From Sphingomonadaceae bacterium (lineage in GTDB: Bacteria; Pseudomonadota; Alphaproteobacteria; Sphingomonadales; Sphingomonadaceae): a stretch of 5,538 nt of DNA. Under the pieces are notes generated by a model. That model saw only the letters and a list, made by a program, of their open reading frames with translations. It was not told where the DNA came from and searched no databases. The stretch is taken from contig JACDGO010000162.1 of NCBI GenBank assembly GCA_013821585.1, forward strand, positions 1-5,538, read 5' to 3'. The first letter of the stretch is position 1. Every line of letters starts with the position of its first letter. The position numbers were made by a program, and so were the translations under genes. This document shows positions 1-5,538 of the stretch, piece after piece.

Positions 1-53
1 AGCGCGCGCAGTTCCTGCCGTTCGGCTCCGCCCAGAAAACCACCTCGAACCAT
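1..53 (-). CDS. IS630-family transposase, N-terminal 17 codons (partial)
   Basis: Read leftward from the ATG at 53-51, the window edge encodes MVRGGFLGGAERQELRA and stays open to base 1. The R-G-G-F-L...AER-x-L pattern is the usual beginning of one IS630 group (DDE transposases that insert at TA dinucleotides) found in alphaproteobacteria. In that group it is followed by a helix-turn-helix with RRANALLLLDDG, which would lie outside the window. The nearest strong Shine-Dalgarno-like run, AAGGAGG on the minus strand at 84-78, is about 24 bases from this ATG. That is too far, so either translation starts weakly or the start is elsewhere, although no ATG, GTG or TTG lies between them in this frame. 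Identification rests on only 17 residues remembered from the family. The element appears to read away from the czc genes. Confidence 0.6.
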   Translation of the reverse strand, partial: MVRGGFLGGAERQELRA

Positions 54-322
54 ACATCCGACAAGAATCCCTTTTCCCCTCCTTGCCAAGACGTTTTTCG
101 GGCAATCAATGAGTCGGGGTATATCTCAACTGGTTTCATCTCACCGGACTTCGGGTTTCGACGCCACGCGCATGCCTCAACGCGGCCATGGGATGCTGAA
201 GCCTACGAAACACGAACAGAGCCTTTTTTTCCCGTATCAACTTGCCCCAGTCTTTCGGCCACTCTTACCCATACGGGCCATCGTTCGACGAATGCACGAT
301 CTGAAGGGGCAGCACGATCACT
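54..322. other. Leader region between IS630 remnant and czcC, no gene supported
   Basis: These 269 bases should contain the outer end of the left IS630 element and whatever promoter drives czcC. Two plus-strand frames stay open across much of the stretch, but their translations (rich in R, H, P, S and T) resemble no protein I know and lack a well-placed ribosome site. I see no tRNA, clear terminator hairpin, MerR-type dyad operator or strong sigma-70 promoter. A TATATC sequence at 120-125 is the best minus-10-like word, but the base run 17 nucleotides upstream is a poor minus-35. I could not place the IS boundary because the opposite end of that element is outside the window. Confidence 0.5.
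304..309 (+). promoter_or_regulatory. Weak ribosome binding site for czcC
   Basis: AAGGGG at 304-309 is the only purine-rich run in front of the GTG at 323. Its spacing of 13 bases is longer than the usual 5-10, so translation may be inefficient. It supports the GTG start mainly because the resulting N-terminus is a textbook signal peptide. The next in-frame start, ATG 362, would cut away the positively charged part of that signal. Confidence 0.35.
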
Positions 323-874
323 GTGACCTTCCGTACCATTCTCCGCACGATCTCGGCGACGATGCTCGGGTTGTGTGCCTCGCTTGCCCATGCTGCCCCG
401 GCACCATCTTTTACACAACTCCTGCGCATCGCGTTGGAGGGTGCCCCCTTAGCTCGCGCGTACGAGGCCGATATTCGGGCTGCTGCGGGCGACGCGCGGC
501 AGGCGCACGCGTGGCTCAATCCGACCATTGACGGTGTCGCTGAAAACCTGGCTGTCCGCCAAACGCCAGATGGCGTCACCCAGCGGCAAACAACCTATAC
601 CGTCACGCAGCCTTTCGAGATCGGCGGCAAGCGCGGGGCTCGAATCGCCGCCGGCGAGAGCAATCTGCGCGCCGCTCGCGCTCGCTCCCGACAAGGCCGG
701 GTCGCTTTCGCCGTCCAGCTCGCGTTCGCTTATGCGACCGCCGAGGCGATGCAAGGTCGCGTCAAACTTGCTGACGAAGACCTTGTCCGGGTCAACGAGG
801 ATCTGAGTGCCGCGCGCGCTCTGGTTCAGGCAGGGAAGGAAGCTCAGCTTAGAATAGCGCAGGCCAACGCGAGC
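323..874 (+). pseudogene. czcC: CzcC-type outer-membrane efflux factor, 5' part (interrupted)
   Basis: This is the first 184 codons of a TolC-family outer-membrane factor, the duct of a CzcCBA heavy-metal pump. Residues 1-24 are a Sec signal peptide: arginines at 4 and 8, a hydrophobic core, and a predicted cut after A-H-A before APAPSF. There is no lipobox cysteine. The mature part begins with the usual [13 protein letters not shown] helix (family form: L-x-x-A-L-x-x-n-P). It continues with [13 protein letters not shown] and [18 protein letters not shown], the CzcC-type 'Q-x-x-E-x-G-G-K-R' hallmark. The coiled helix ending [11 protein letters not shown] is cut at base 874, where the frame runs into a CusA fragment. 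The missing partner starts at 2281; joining 874 to 2281 continues this helix in frame as ANAS-LAAATAAREAA. The start is GTG 323. The predicted product as sequenced is a chimera ending at 1624. Confidence 0.85.
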
Positions 875-1507
875 GTACCCGGACTCGCCAATTTCTGGAT
901 TCCCCCGATCCGCAACCGCATCGATATGCTGTCGACGGGTATCAAGAGCCCGATCGGCATCAAAGTCGCGGGCTCGAACTTGGCCGAGATCGACAACGTC
1001 GCGCGCCAAATCGAAACTGTCGCAAAGACGGTGCCGGGAGTCAGCTCGGCGCTCGCCGAGCGGCTGACCGGGGGTCGCTATATCGACGTGGTCATCGATC
1101 GCGCGGCCGCGTCGCGCTACGGCATGAACATCGCCGACGTGCAGTCGATCATATCGGGCGCGATTGGCGGCGAAACCGTAGGCCAGACCGTCGAGGGCCT
1201 CTCACGCTATCCGATCAGTGTCCGCTATCCGCGCGAGTTGCGCGACAGCCTCGACGATCTGCGCAACCTGCCGGTGGTGACGCCGTCGCTCCAGCAGATC
1301 ACACTCGGGACGATCGCCGATATGCGCGTCAGCGAAGGCCCGCCGATGCTCAGAAGCGAGAACGGCCGCCCGGTGACCTGGATCTATATTGACGGGCGCG
1401 GACGAGCGCTGACCGCGATCGTCGGCGACCTGCAACGCGCCATAGCCGCAAAGGTCAAGCTGACGCCGGGCGTGAGCATCACCTACACCGGGCAGTTCGA
1501 GTCGTTT
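875..1507 (+). pseudogene. cusA: CusA-type copper/silver RND pump, internal fragment
   Basis: About 211 codons match the second periplasmic porter region of CusA-like heavy-metal RND pumps. It begins [26 protein letters not shown], followed by [52 protein letters not shown] and the closing stretch [15 protein letters not shown]. coli CusA has nearly the same signature phrases; from memory this is roughly its residues 660-870. The Met in RIDMLSTG probably corresponds to a Met of CusA's periplasmic copper site. The following transmembrane segments (normally a run like VPVTLxIIFVLLYL) are absent, replaced after about 1507 by unrelated codons that stop at 1624. It is in frame with the czcC 5' part, so the combined frame 323-1624 encodes a 433-residue signal peptide-CzcC-CusA chimera. 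It cannot pump, having no membrane domain. It belongs to a different RND subfamily from the czcA downstream, so it is not a displaced piece of that gene. Confidence 0.88.
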
Positions 1508-1657
1508 AATCGTGGCCCCGTCAAGGATGATTTTGAGCGCCATCGTCCGATCTACGATTGGGTCACCGTAGGCGTGCATAGTGATCGCGGTTGTCAGCGG
1601 CTTCAGCTTCATTGGCGCCGTTAGTGCTGTTTGTCGGGAACATGGTCATCGACTTGC
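1508..1657. other. Unassigned segment between the cusA and modC fragments
   Basis: Both neighbours lose family resemblance at the edges of this stretch: CusA after GQFESF and ModC after MDRGEILQ. The plus-strand continuation ([14 protein letters not shown]...) and the minus-strand continuation (VDDHVPDKQH) match nothing I know. One plus-strand frame gives the hydrophobic run [18 protein letters not shown], which could be a relic of a membrane protein, but a TAG stop lies just before it. The two flanking frames end convergently on overlapping stops: TAG at 1622-1624 on plus and TAA at 1623-1621 on minus. It could be a third donor fragment. Confidence 0.4.
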
Positions 1658-2280
1658 AGGATTTCGCCCCGGTCCATCACAATCAGGCGATCTGCGAGCG
1701 CTATTGCTTCGTCGAGGTCGTGGGTGACGAGCACGATTGGTATTGGAACGGCAGATCGGAGCGCCGCTAACTCGCCGCGCAGCTGACGCCTGGTGCGCCG
1801 GTCGACCGCCGACAGCGGCTCGTCGAGCAGCAGCACGCGCGGTTCGCGCGCCAACGCACGGGCGAGCGCCACGCGTTGTTGTTCCCCGCCCGACAACGCA
1901 CCGGGCTTGCGTGTTTCAAGGCCATCGAGATGCATCAGCGCCAGCAGCTCTCTCGCACGCGCTTCACGCTGGCCACGGGGGCGATGCGTCAACGCGGCCT
2001 CGACGTTGCCGAGCGCGGTCAGATGCGGGAACAAGGCATAGGATTGGAAGACATACCCCACCCGGCGATTGTGCGGGGGTAAGAAGACATTGGCGGCAGT
2101 ATCGGTCCAACGCTCCCCGGCGCAGGTAATTAGCGCGTGTTCTGGCCGATAGAGGCCCGCGATCGCACGCAGCACCGTGCTTTTGCCGGCACCCGATGGC
2201 CCGACCAGCGCGACCAGCTCACGCGGGGCGCAGGAAAAAGTTAGGTCAAGCAGGATTGGGCCGGACTGACGCAGCTCAGC
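1658..2280 (-). pseudogene. modC: ModC-like molybdate ABC transporter ATPase, fragment
   Basis: Read leftward, this encodes an ABC nucleotide-binding domain with every core motif present: Walker A GPSGAGKST (2202-2176), a Q-loop in GYVFQSYALFPHLTA, signature LSGGEQQRVALARALA, Walker B RVLLLDEPLSAVD and H-loop VLVTHDLDEA, ending RLIVMDRGEILQ. The order LFPHLTALGNV and EPLSAVDRRTRRQLR favours ModC or a close molybdate/sulfate-type importer ATPase over drug or lipoprotein exporters. The N-terminus starts without a Met: ELRQSGPILLDLTFSCAPRELVALVG can be read back to 2277. The next upstream codon at 2283-2281 is a stop created by czcC sequence, so the native start is lost. The normal C-terminal TOBE (oxyanion-binding regulatory) domain is missing. 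The open frame runs on through unrelated codons to a TAA at 1623-1621. A GTG at 2175 is in frame but lies inside Walker A, so any protein begun there would not bind ATP. No modA or modB is nearby. Confidence 0.88.
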
Positions 2281-2970
2281 CTAGCCGCGGCGACCGCCGC
2301 CAGGGAGGCGGCATCCGCCGATCTCATCGATGCACTGGAGCAGCTGTCGGCGATGGTCGGAACTGCCGATCCTTATACGAGCATCGACACCTCACTGCTC
2401 GAAACTGCTTTTCCGGTATCGGCAGCGATCGGTCCGCAGCTTGATGACACTCCCGCTGTCTCCGCAGCGACGGCGGAGCGAGATGCGCTGGCCGCACAAG
2501 TCCGTATCGAGGAAAAGAGGCCAATCCCAAACATCGGGGTCAGTGTCGGTTTCCGGCGCTTCCAAGGCATCAGCGACAGCGCCTTGGTCGTGGGACTGTC
2601 GGCAACCATTCCGTTGTTCGACCGCAATCGCGGGGCGATCGACGCTGCGCGCGAACGCACTGCTGCCGCCGATTGGCGCCTCGAAGCGGCAAGGCTGCAA
2701 TCTGCGGCCGCACGCCGGTCGGCTCTCGCGCAGGTTGCTGCTGCGCAAGGTCGGCTAGCGGCTGCGGAGCAGGGCGAGCGAGCCGCCTCCGAAGCCTATC
2801 GCCTCGGCCGGATCGGTTACAGCGCGGGCAGGAGCTCGTTGCTCGAACTGCTCACGATCCGGCGCGCGCTCGGCGACGCACGGTCCCTCATTATCGATGC
2901 CCGCCTTGCCAGGGTTCGCGCAATTGCCGCGCTTGCCCAAGCCGAGGGCCGCGTTGCGTTTGGAGACTGA
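2281..2970 (+). pseudogene. czcC: CzcC-type outer-membrane efflux factor, 3' part
   Basis: This is the remaining 229 codons plus TGA of the interrupted CzcC. It resumes in the coiled helix (LAAATAAREAASADLIDALEQLSAMVG) and goes on to YTSIDTSLL, then KRPIPNIGVSVGFRRFQG, the second beta-barrel strand region. SATIPLFDRNRGAIDAARE is the CzcC/CusC-like hallmark 'P-L-x-D-R-N-x-G'. A long alanine-rich helix follows, then YRLGRIGYSAGRSSLLELL and ARLARVRAIAALAQAEGRVAFGD. Joined to codons 1-184 it makes 413 residues, a normal CzcC length, so this half looks undamaged. Without the signal peptide it cannot be exported. An internal ATG at 2353 has no role I can see. The stop is four bases before the czcB start, so the two genes were one transcription unit. 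Confidence 0.9.
2962..2965 (+). promoter_or_regulatory. Ribosome binding site for czcB
   Basis: GGAG inside the last codons of czcC lies nine bases before ATG 2975, normal spacing for translational coupling. It fixes the czcB start, which also gives a short charged N-terminus followed by a membrane anchor. Confidence 0.6.
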
Positions 2971-2974
2971 CTTT

Positions 2975-4147
2975 ATGGATGACCAGCAGCAGCGACTGAC
3001 GAACTGGCCGGTAGTTGGAGGCGTCGCAGCAGCTGCGGCACTCCTTGGATTTGGCGCGTCGCGAATCCTGGGGCCACGCGAAGTGGCCCCGGTAGCAGCG
3101 CCGGTCGCGGCACCCGCTAAGGATGGTCCGGCCGAGGTCGCGATACCTGCGGCTTAAGTGGTATCGGCCAATATCGCGGTCGAGCCGGTCGGTACGGGTG
3201 GGATCACGTCTGAAATCACCGCGCCTGCGGACCATCGCATCAACACCGACAGGAGAGGCGACCGTCGTCGCGCGTGCATCGGGTACGATCACGCGCTTGA
3301 CCCACCGGCTTGGCGATCCGGTGCGAGCAGGGGAGGTGCTCGCTCTGGTCGATAGTCTCGACGCTGTCTCGATGACGGCGGATCGCCGTGTTGCGGCTTC
3401 CAAGACGGATCTCGCACGTCGAACCTACACGCGCGAAGCCAGCCTCTATCGCCAGGGAGTGACCCCGCGCGCCGACATGGAAAGCGCGCAATCGGCGCTA
3501 GCGGTGGCCGAAGCTGAAGGGCAGCGCGCGCCGGCCATCGCCAGTGCTGCGCATGTCGCTGACAATGGCCGCTCGGTCGCCGTTGTAGCGCCGATCTCGG
3601 GCCGGATCACCGCCGAAACGGCGACCCTCGGCGCCTTCGTCGAGCCGCAGGCGGAATTGTTCCGGGTGGCCACTGCTGGCGCAGTGCAGGTCGAGGCTTC
3701 GGTCACGGCTTCGGATGCCCGGCGGTTGTCGGCAGGCGACACAGCAACAATCCTTCTGGCGACCGGAACCCCGGTCGCGGCGACCGTGCGATCGATTACC
3801 CCCACTGTCAGCGGCGCCAACCAATCCGCCACCGTCTTGTTGATCCCCGTGCATGCATCTCGCGATCTGGTGATAGGCGAAGGCGTGCAGGTTCGGCTGC
3901 ACGCAAGGTCTACCGCCGGTGGCGGGCTTACCGTGTCGGACGAGGCCGTCCAGAACATCGATGGACGCGACGTGCTGTTTGTCCGTACTCGAAGGGGTTT
4001 CGCGCGCAGCCGGTGCTGGTGGGCGCGCGCAGCGGCGGGATGGCGCAAATCATCTCGGGCGTGCGCGCGGGCGATCAGGTCGCCACCCGCAACGCTTTTC
4101 TCATCAAGGCCCAGATGAACAAGAACGCTGGCGGGGACGAGGAATGA
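2975..4147 (+). pseudogene. czcB: CzcB-type periplasmic adaptor (membrane fusion protein) with stop and two frameshifts
   Basis: The adaptor links CzcA to CzcC in the periplasm. From ATG 2975 to TGA 4145-4147 the span is 391 codons, full CzcB length, yet it cannot be read through. Residues 1-60 include a membrane anchor (WPVVGGVAAAAALLGFGAS) and an Ala/Pro/Val linker, then TAA at 3155-3157. The same frame continues VVSANIAVEPVGTGGITSEITAPA. After GCG at 3227-3229 one apparently extra G shifts it by +1; removing it gives APA-TIASTPTGEATVVARASG. The shifted frame carries the barrel-sandwich half-motif GTITRLTHRLGDPVRAGEVLALVDS, a helical hairpin, VAPISGRITAETATLGAFVEPQAELFRVA and the beta-barrel to GRDVLFVRT. 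Near 4001 one apparently missing base returns the frame to FRAQPVLVGARSGGMAQIISGVRAGDQVATRNAFLIKAQMNKN. The net indel is zero. Family is certain; whether the lesions are mutations or read errors is open. Confidence 0.9.
4133..4143 (+). promoter_or_regulatory. Ribosome binding site for czcA
   Basis: The purine-rich GGGGACGAGGA sits directly before ATG 4144, with GGGGA six bases away. It lies inside the end of czcB, and the czcB stop overlaps the czcA start as ATGA (4144-4147), the usual arrangement for coupled translation of adaptor and pump. Confidence 0.65.
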
Positions 4148-5328
4148 TCGCTGCCGTCCTCTCGGCATCAGTGCGGGCGCGATGGACCATCCTGTTCTTT
4201 ACCGCGATCGTCGCCGGATCCGGCGCATGGCAGCTCAACCTGCTGCCAATCGATGTGACTCCCGACATCACCAACAAGCAGGTGCAGATCAATACGGTCG
4301 TACCGACGCTCTCACCGGTGGAGATTGAGAAGCGCGTGACGTTTCCAGTTGAGACAGCGCTCTCGGGCTTGAGCGGTGTCGAGAGCACTCGATCCTTCTC
4401 GCGAAACGGTTTCAGCCAGGTCACGGTCATATTCAAGGACAGCGCCGACCTGTATTTTATGCGGCAACAGGTGCGCGAACGTCTCGACCAGGCGCGCCCC
4501 AACTTGCCGGACATGGCGGAGCCGCAGATGGGGCCGGTTTCGACCGGCCTTGGTGAGGTTTTCCACTACAGCGTCGAATTTCGATATCCGAACGGCAAAA
4601 GCGCGCCGCGTGTCGACGGCAAGCCTGGGTGGCAGACCGATGGCACCTTCCTGACCGAAGAGGGCGACGTCTTGGCGACCAATATTGCCAAGCTCGCCTA
4701 TCTTCGCACGGTTCAGGACTGGATCGTGCGGCCCCAGCTTCGCACCACGCCCGGTGTCGCCGACGTGGACTCGCTTGGCGGATATGTGAAGCAATATGTG
4801 GTCGAGCCCGATGCGGCGAAGCTCGCCGCTTACGGTCTCTCTTACGATGATCTCGCGACCGGGCTGGCCAAAGCGAACGTCTCTGTGGGCGCAAACTATG
4901 TTCAACGCTCGGGCGAGGCTTATCTGGTTCGCGCTGACGCGCGCCTTCGTTCGGCCGACCAGATCGCGAGTGCCGTGATCGCCGATCGAGCGGGCGTCCC
5001 GGTAACCGTCGCCCAGGTGGCTAGGGTGGAAGTTGGTGGCGAGCTCCGCCGCGGCGCGGCGAGCCGCAATGGGTACGAGACCGTCATCGGCAGCGCTCTC
5101 ATGCTGGTGGGGGCAAACAGCCGCACCGTCGCACAGGCCGTTGGCGAGAAGCTGACCGAGATCGGCAAGACGATGCCGGAAGGCATTGACATCGTGCCTA
5201 CGCTCGATCGGTCGCAGCTCGTCCTTGCGACGATCCATACGGTCGCCCGCAACTTGCTCGAAGGCGCCGTGCTGGTGGCGGCGATCCTGTTCTTCCTGCT
5301 CGGTAACTGGCGTGCAGCGGTGATCGCT
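4144..5328 (+). pseudogene. czcA: CzcA-type heavy-metal RND pump, N-terminal 395 codons, truncated
   Basis: This is the inner-membrane proton/metal antiporter of the system. Intact CzcA-family proteins have a little over 1,000 residues; only the first 395 or so are here. TM1 is about residues 13-33 (WTILFFTAIVAGSGAWQL), followed by the family phrase LPIDVTPDITNKQVQINT and then LSPVEIEKRVTFPVETALSGLSGVESTRSFSRNGFSQVTVIF. The porter subdomain has VRERLDQARPNLP, MGPVSTGLGEVFHY and DWIVRPQLRTTPGVADVDSLGGYVKQYVVEPD, with YGLSYDDLATGLAKAN after it. TM2 is LEGAVLVAAILFFLLGNWRAAVIA. Resemblance ends after VIA at 5328, where the family continues with a run like LVIPLS. The proton-relay acidic residues of TM4 and the second half are therefore missing and the product cannot transport. 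Periplasmic sequence and operon point to a Co/Zn/Cd pump, not a CusA-type copper pump. Exact metals cannot be read from sequence. Confidence 0.92.
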
Positions 5329-5420
5329 GACCTCTTCGCCCGGCCCCCGCCGCTACGATGCCCTCATTGTGAAATGATCCTCACCAAGAGCGTCGAACCG
5401 AAAGTGCCAAAGTAGTGCTA
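5329..5420 (+). other. Foreign tail joining czcA to the right IS element
   Basis: The czcA frame continues for 28 unrelated codons, DLFARPPPLRCPHCEMILTKSVEPKVPK, and stops at TAG 5413-5415. The tail contains a single CPHC pair, as in half of a zinc ribbon, but I do not recognise the family. None of the three minus-strand frames looks coding either. Because it separates the czcA break from the apparent IS630 end at about 5421, truncation was probably not caused by that IS alone. An earlier deletion or another element is likely. The boundary at 5328/5329 is accurate to a few bases. Confidence 0.55.
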
Positions 5421-5446
5421 GTGTCCTGAACCAGAAGTTCGCTTTC
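5421..5446. repeat. Putative terminal end of the right IS630-type element
   Basis: The 26 bases between a TA dinucleotide (5419-5420) and the transposase stop begin GTGTCCTGAACCAGAAGTTC. IS630 elements insert at TA and usually end a few tens of bases beyond the transposase, so this is where the terminal inverted repeat should be. An alternative TA lies at 5413-5414. The matching inverted repeat is outside the window, so the exact end is inferred. Confidence 0.45.
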
Positions 5447-5536
5447 TTATTCGGCTGCTGGTGCGTTGCGGACACAGAAGCGCTCGATTGAAGCGAGGAT
5501 ATCGTCGGCGGACTTGGTCCATTTGAAAGGTTTGGG
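5447..5536 (-). CDS. IS630-family transposase, C-terminal 29 codons (partial)
   Basis: Read leftward from the window edge, the frame encodes PKPFKWTKSADDILASIERFCVRNAPAAE and then TAA at 5449-5447. The phrase 'F-x-W-T-K-S-A-D-D-I-L-A-S-I-E-R-F' is the very common C-terminus of one IS630-family subgroup in proteobacteria. The catalytic DDE triad lies upstream, outside the window. This ending does not belong to the subgroup suggested by the transposase start at the left edge, so the two edges are probably different elements. Both point in the same direction. Confidence 0.88.
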   Translation of the reverse strand, partial: PKPFKWTKSADDILASIERFCVRNAPAAE

Positions 5537-5538
5537 AT

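Larger units (their letters stand above)
875..2280. other. 1,406-bp patchwork insertion inside czcC (cusA piece + unknown + modC piece)
   Basis: The left border falls exactly between czcC codons 184 and 185, and the right border falls exactly on a czcC codon. Deleting 875-2280 therefore gives one open czcC frame of 413 codons plus stop, with no CzcC residues obviously lost. The insert carries a plus-strand CusA segment, about 150 unassigned bases and a minus-strand ModC segment; neither gene piece has its own start. AGC occurs just before the left border (872-874) and again at the right border (2278-2280). It could be a 3-base target duplication or the microhomology of a joining event. I saw no terminal inverted repeats, transposase or integrase in it. 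The alternative is a chimeric assembly. The borders are certain to within a few bases only because the shared AGC blurs them. Confidence 0.7.

Noticed and set aside
78..84. Strong minus-strand Shine-Dalgarno-like AAGGAGG
   Set aside because: It is about 24 bases from ATG 53, too far to serve it, and no start codon in that frame lies closer.
97..125. Possible promoter with TATATC at 120-125
   Set aside because: The only candidate minus-35 at 17-base spacing (TTCGGG) is poor, and it lies about 200 bases from czcC, possibly still inside the IS. Not enough to call.
3..326. Plus-strand frame open from base 3 to TGA 324-326 with no ATG
   Set aside because: Its start would lie outside the window and it runs antisense to the IS630 start. 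Composition is unlike the neighbouring genes and no family was recognised.
109..531. Plus-strand open frame of 140 codons crossing the leader and the czcC start
   Set aside because: It overlaps the CzcC signal peptide in another frame, has no ribosome site at ATG 109, and its product (Arg/His/Pro-rich) resembles nothing known.
449..1009. Long minus-strand open frame opposite czcC and the cusA fragment
   Set aside because: A mirror frame of GC-rich coding DNA. It crosses the czcC/cusA joint and shows no family features.
1737..2129. Plus-strand open frames opposite the modC fragment
   Set aside because: The minus strand has all ABC ATPase motifs in order; the plus-strand translations are Arg/Ala-rich shadows.
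875..2280. Insert as a classical insertion sequence or integron cassette
   Set aside because: No transposase, integrase, attC-like hairpin or matching terminal inverted repeats could be found by eye; only AGC is shared at the borders.
4312..5238. Minus-strand open frame of 308 codons opposite czcA
   Set aside because: The plus strand is unmistakable CzcA. The antisense translation is an Arg/His-rich shadow typical of high-GC genes.
1..5538. CRISPR array, tRNA or rRNA genes, riboswitch
   Set aside because: No regularly spaced repeats, cloverleaf-like segments or conserved RNA motifs were seen on either strand.

Overview
The window is GC-rich. It reads as a decayed heavy-metal efflux operon of the CzcCBA type (outer-membrane factor, periplasmic adaptor, RND pump). 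The protein style, the tight gene spacing and IS630-type insertion-sequence remnants at both edges suggest an alphaproteobacterium, most likely a sphingomonad (Sphingomonas, Novosphingobium, Sphingobium or Sphingopyxis), in a plasmid or other accessory region. The lineage is inferred from family resemblance only; no marker gene is present.

Layout from left to right. Bases 1-53 (minus strand) appear to be the first 17 codons of an IS630-family transposase that leaves the window. Bases 54-322 hold no gene I can defend and should contain the IS end plus the leader of the efflux operon. czcC starts at GTG 323 with a signal peptide, is interrupted after 874 and resumes at 2281, ending at 2970. The 1,406 bases in between are a patchwork: a plus-strand piece of a CusA-type copper/silver RND pump (875 to about 1507), about 150 unassigned bases, and a minus-strand piece of a ModC-like molybdate ABC ATPase (2280 to about 1658). 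Removing 875-2280 restores one uninterrupted 413-residue CzcC frame.

czcB (2975-4147) has the right total length, but carries an in-frame stop at codon 61, an apparent extra base near 3230 and an apparent missing base near 4001. czcA starts at 4144, overlapping czcB by ATGA. It is intact for about 395 residues, then breaks off near 5328 into unrelated sequence that ends at a stop at 5415. A second, different IS630-type element begins near 5421, with the last 29 codons of its transposase on the minus strand.

In an intact operon the three proteins would form a trans-envelope pump: CzcA in the inner membrane, CzcB bridging the periplasm and CzcC as the outer-membrane duct, expelling Co/Zn/Cd-type divalent cations by proton antiport. 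As sequenced, none of the three can give a full-length product. I found no convincing undescribed system. The most unusual observation is the clean insertion of a two-gene patchwork, with no transposase, into czcC. A real recombination scar and an assembly chimera both remain possible.
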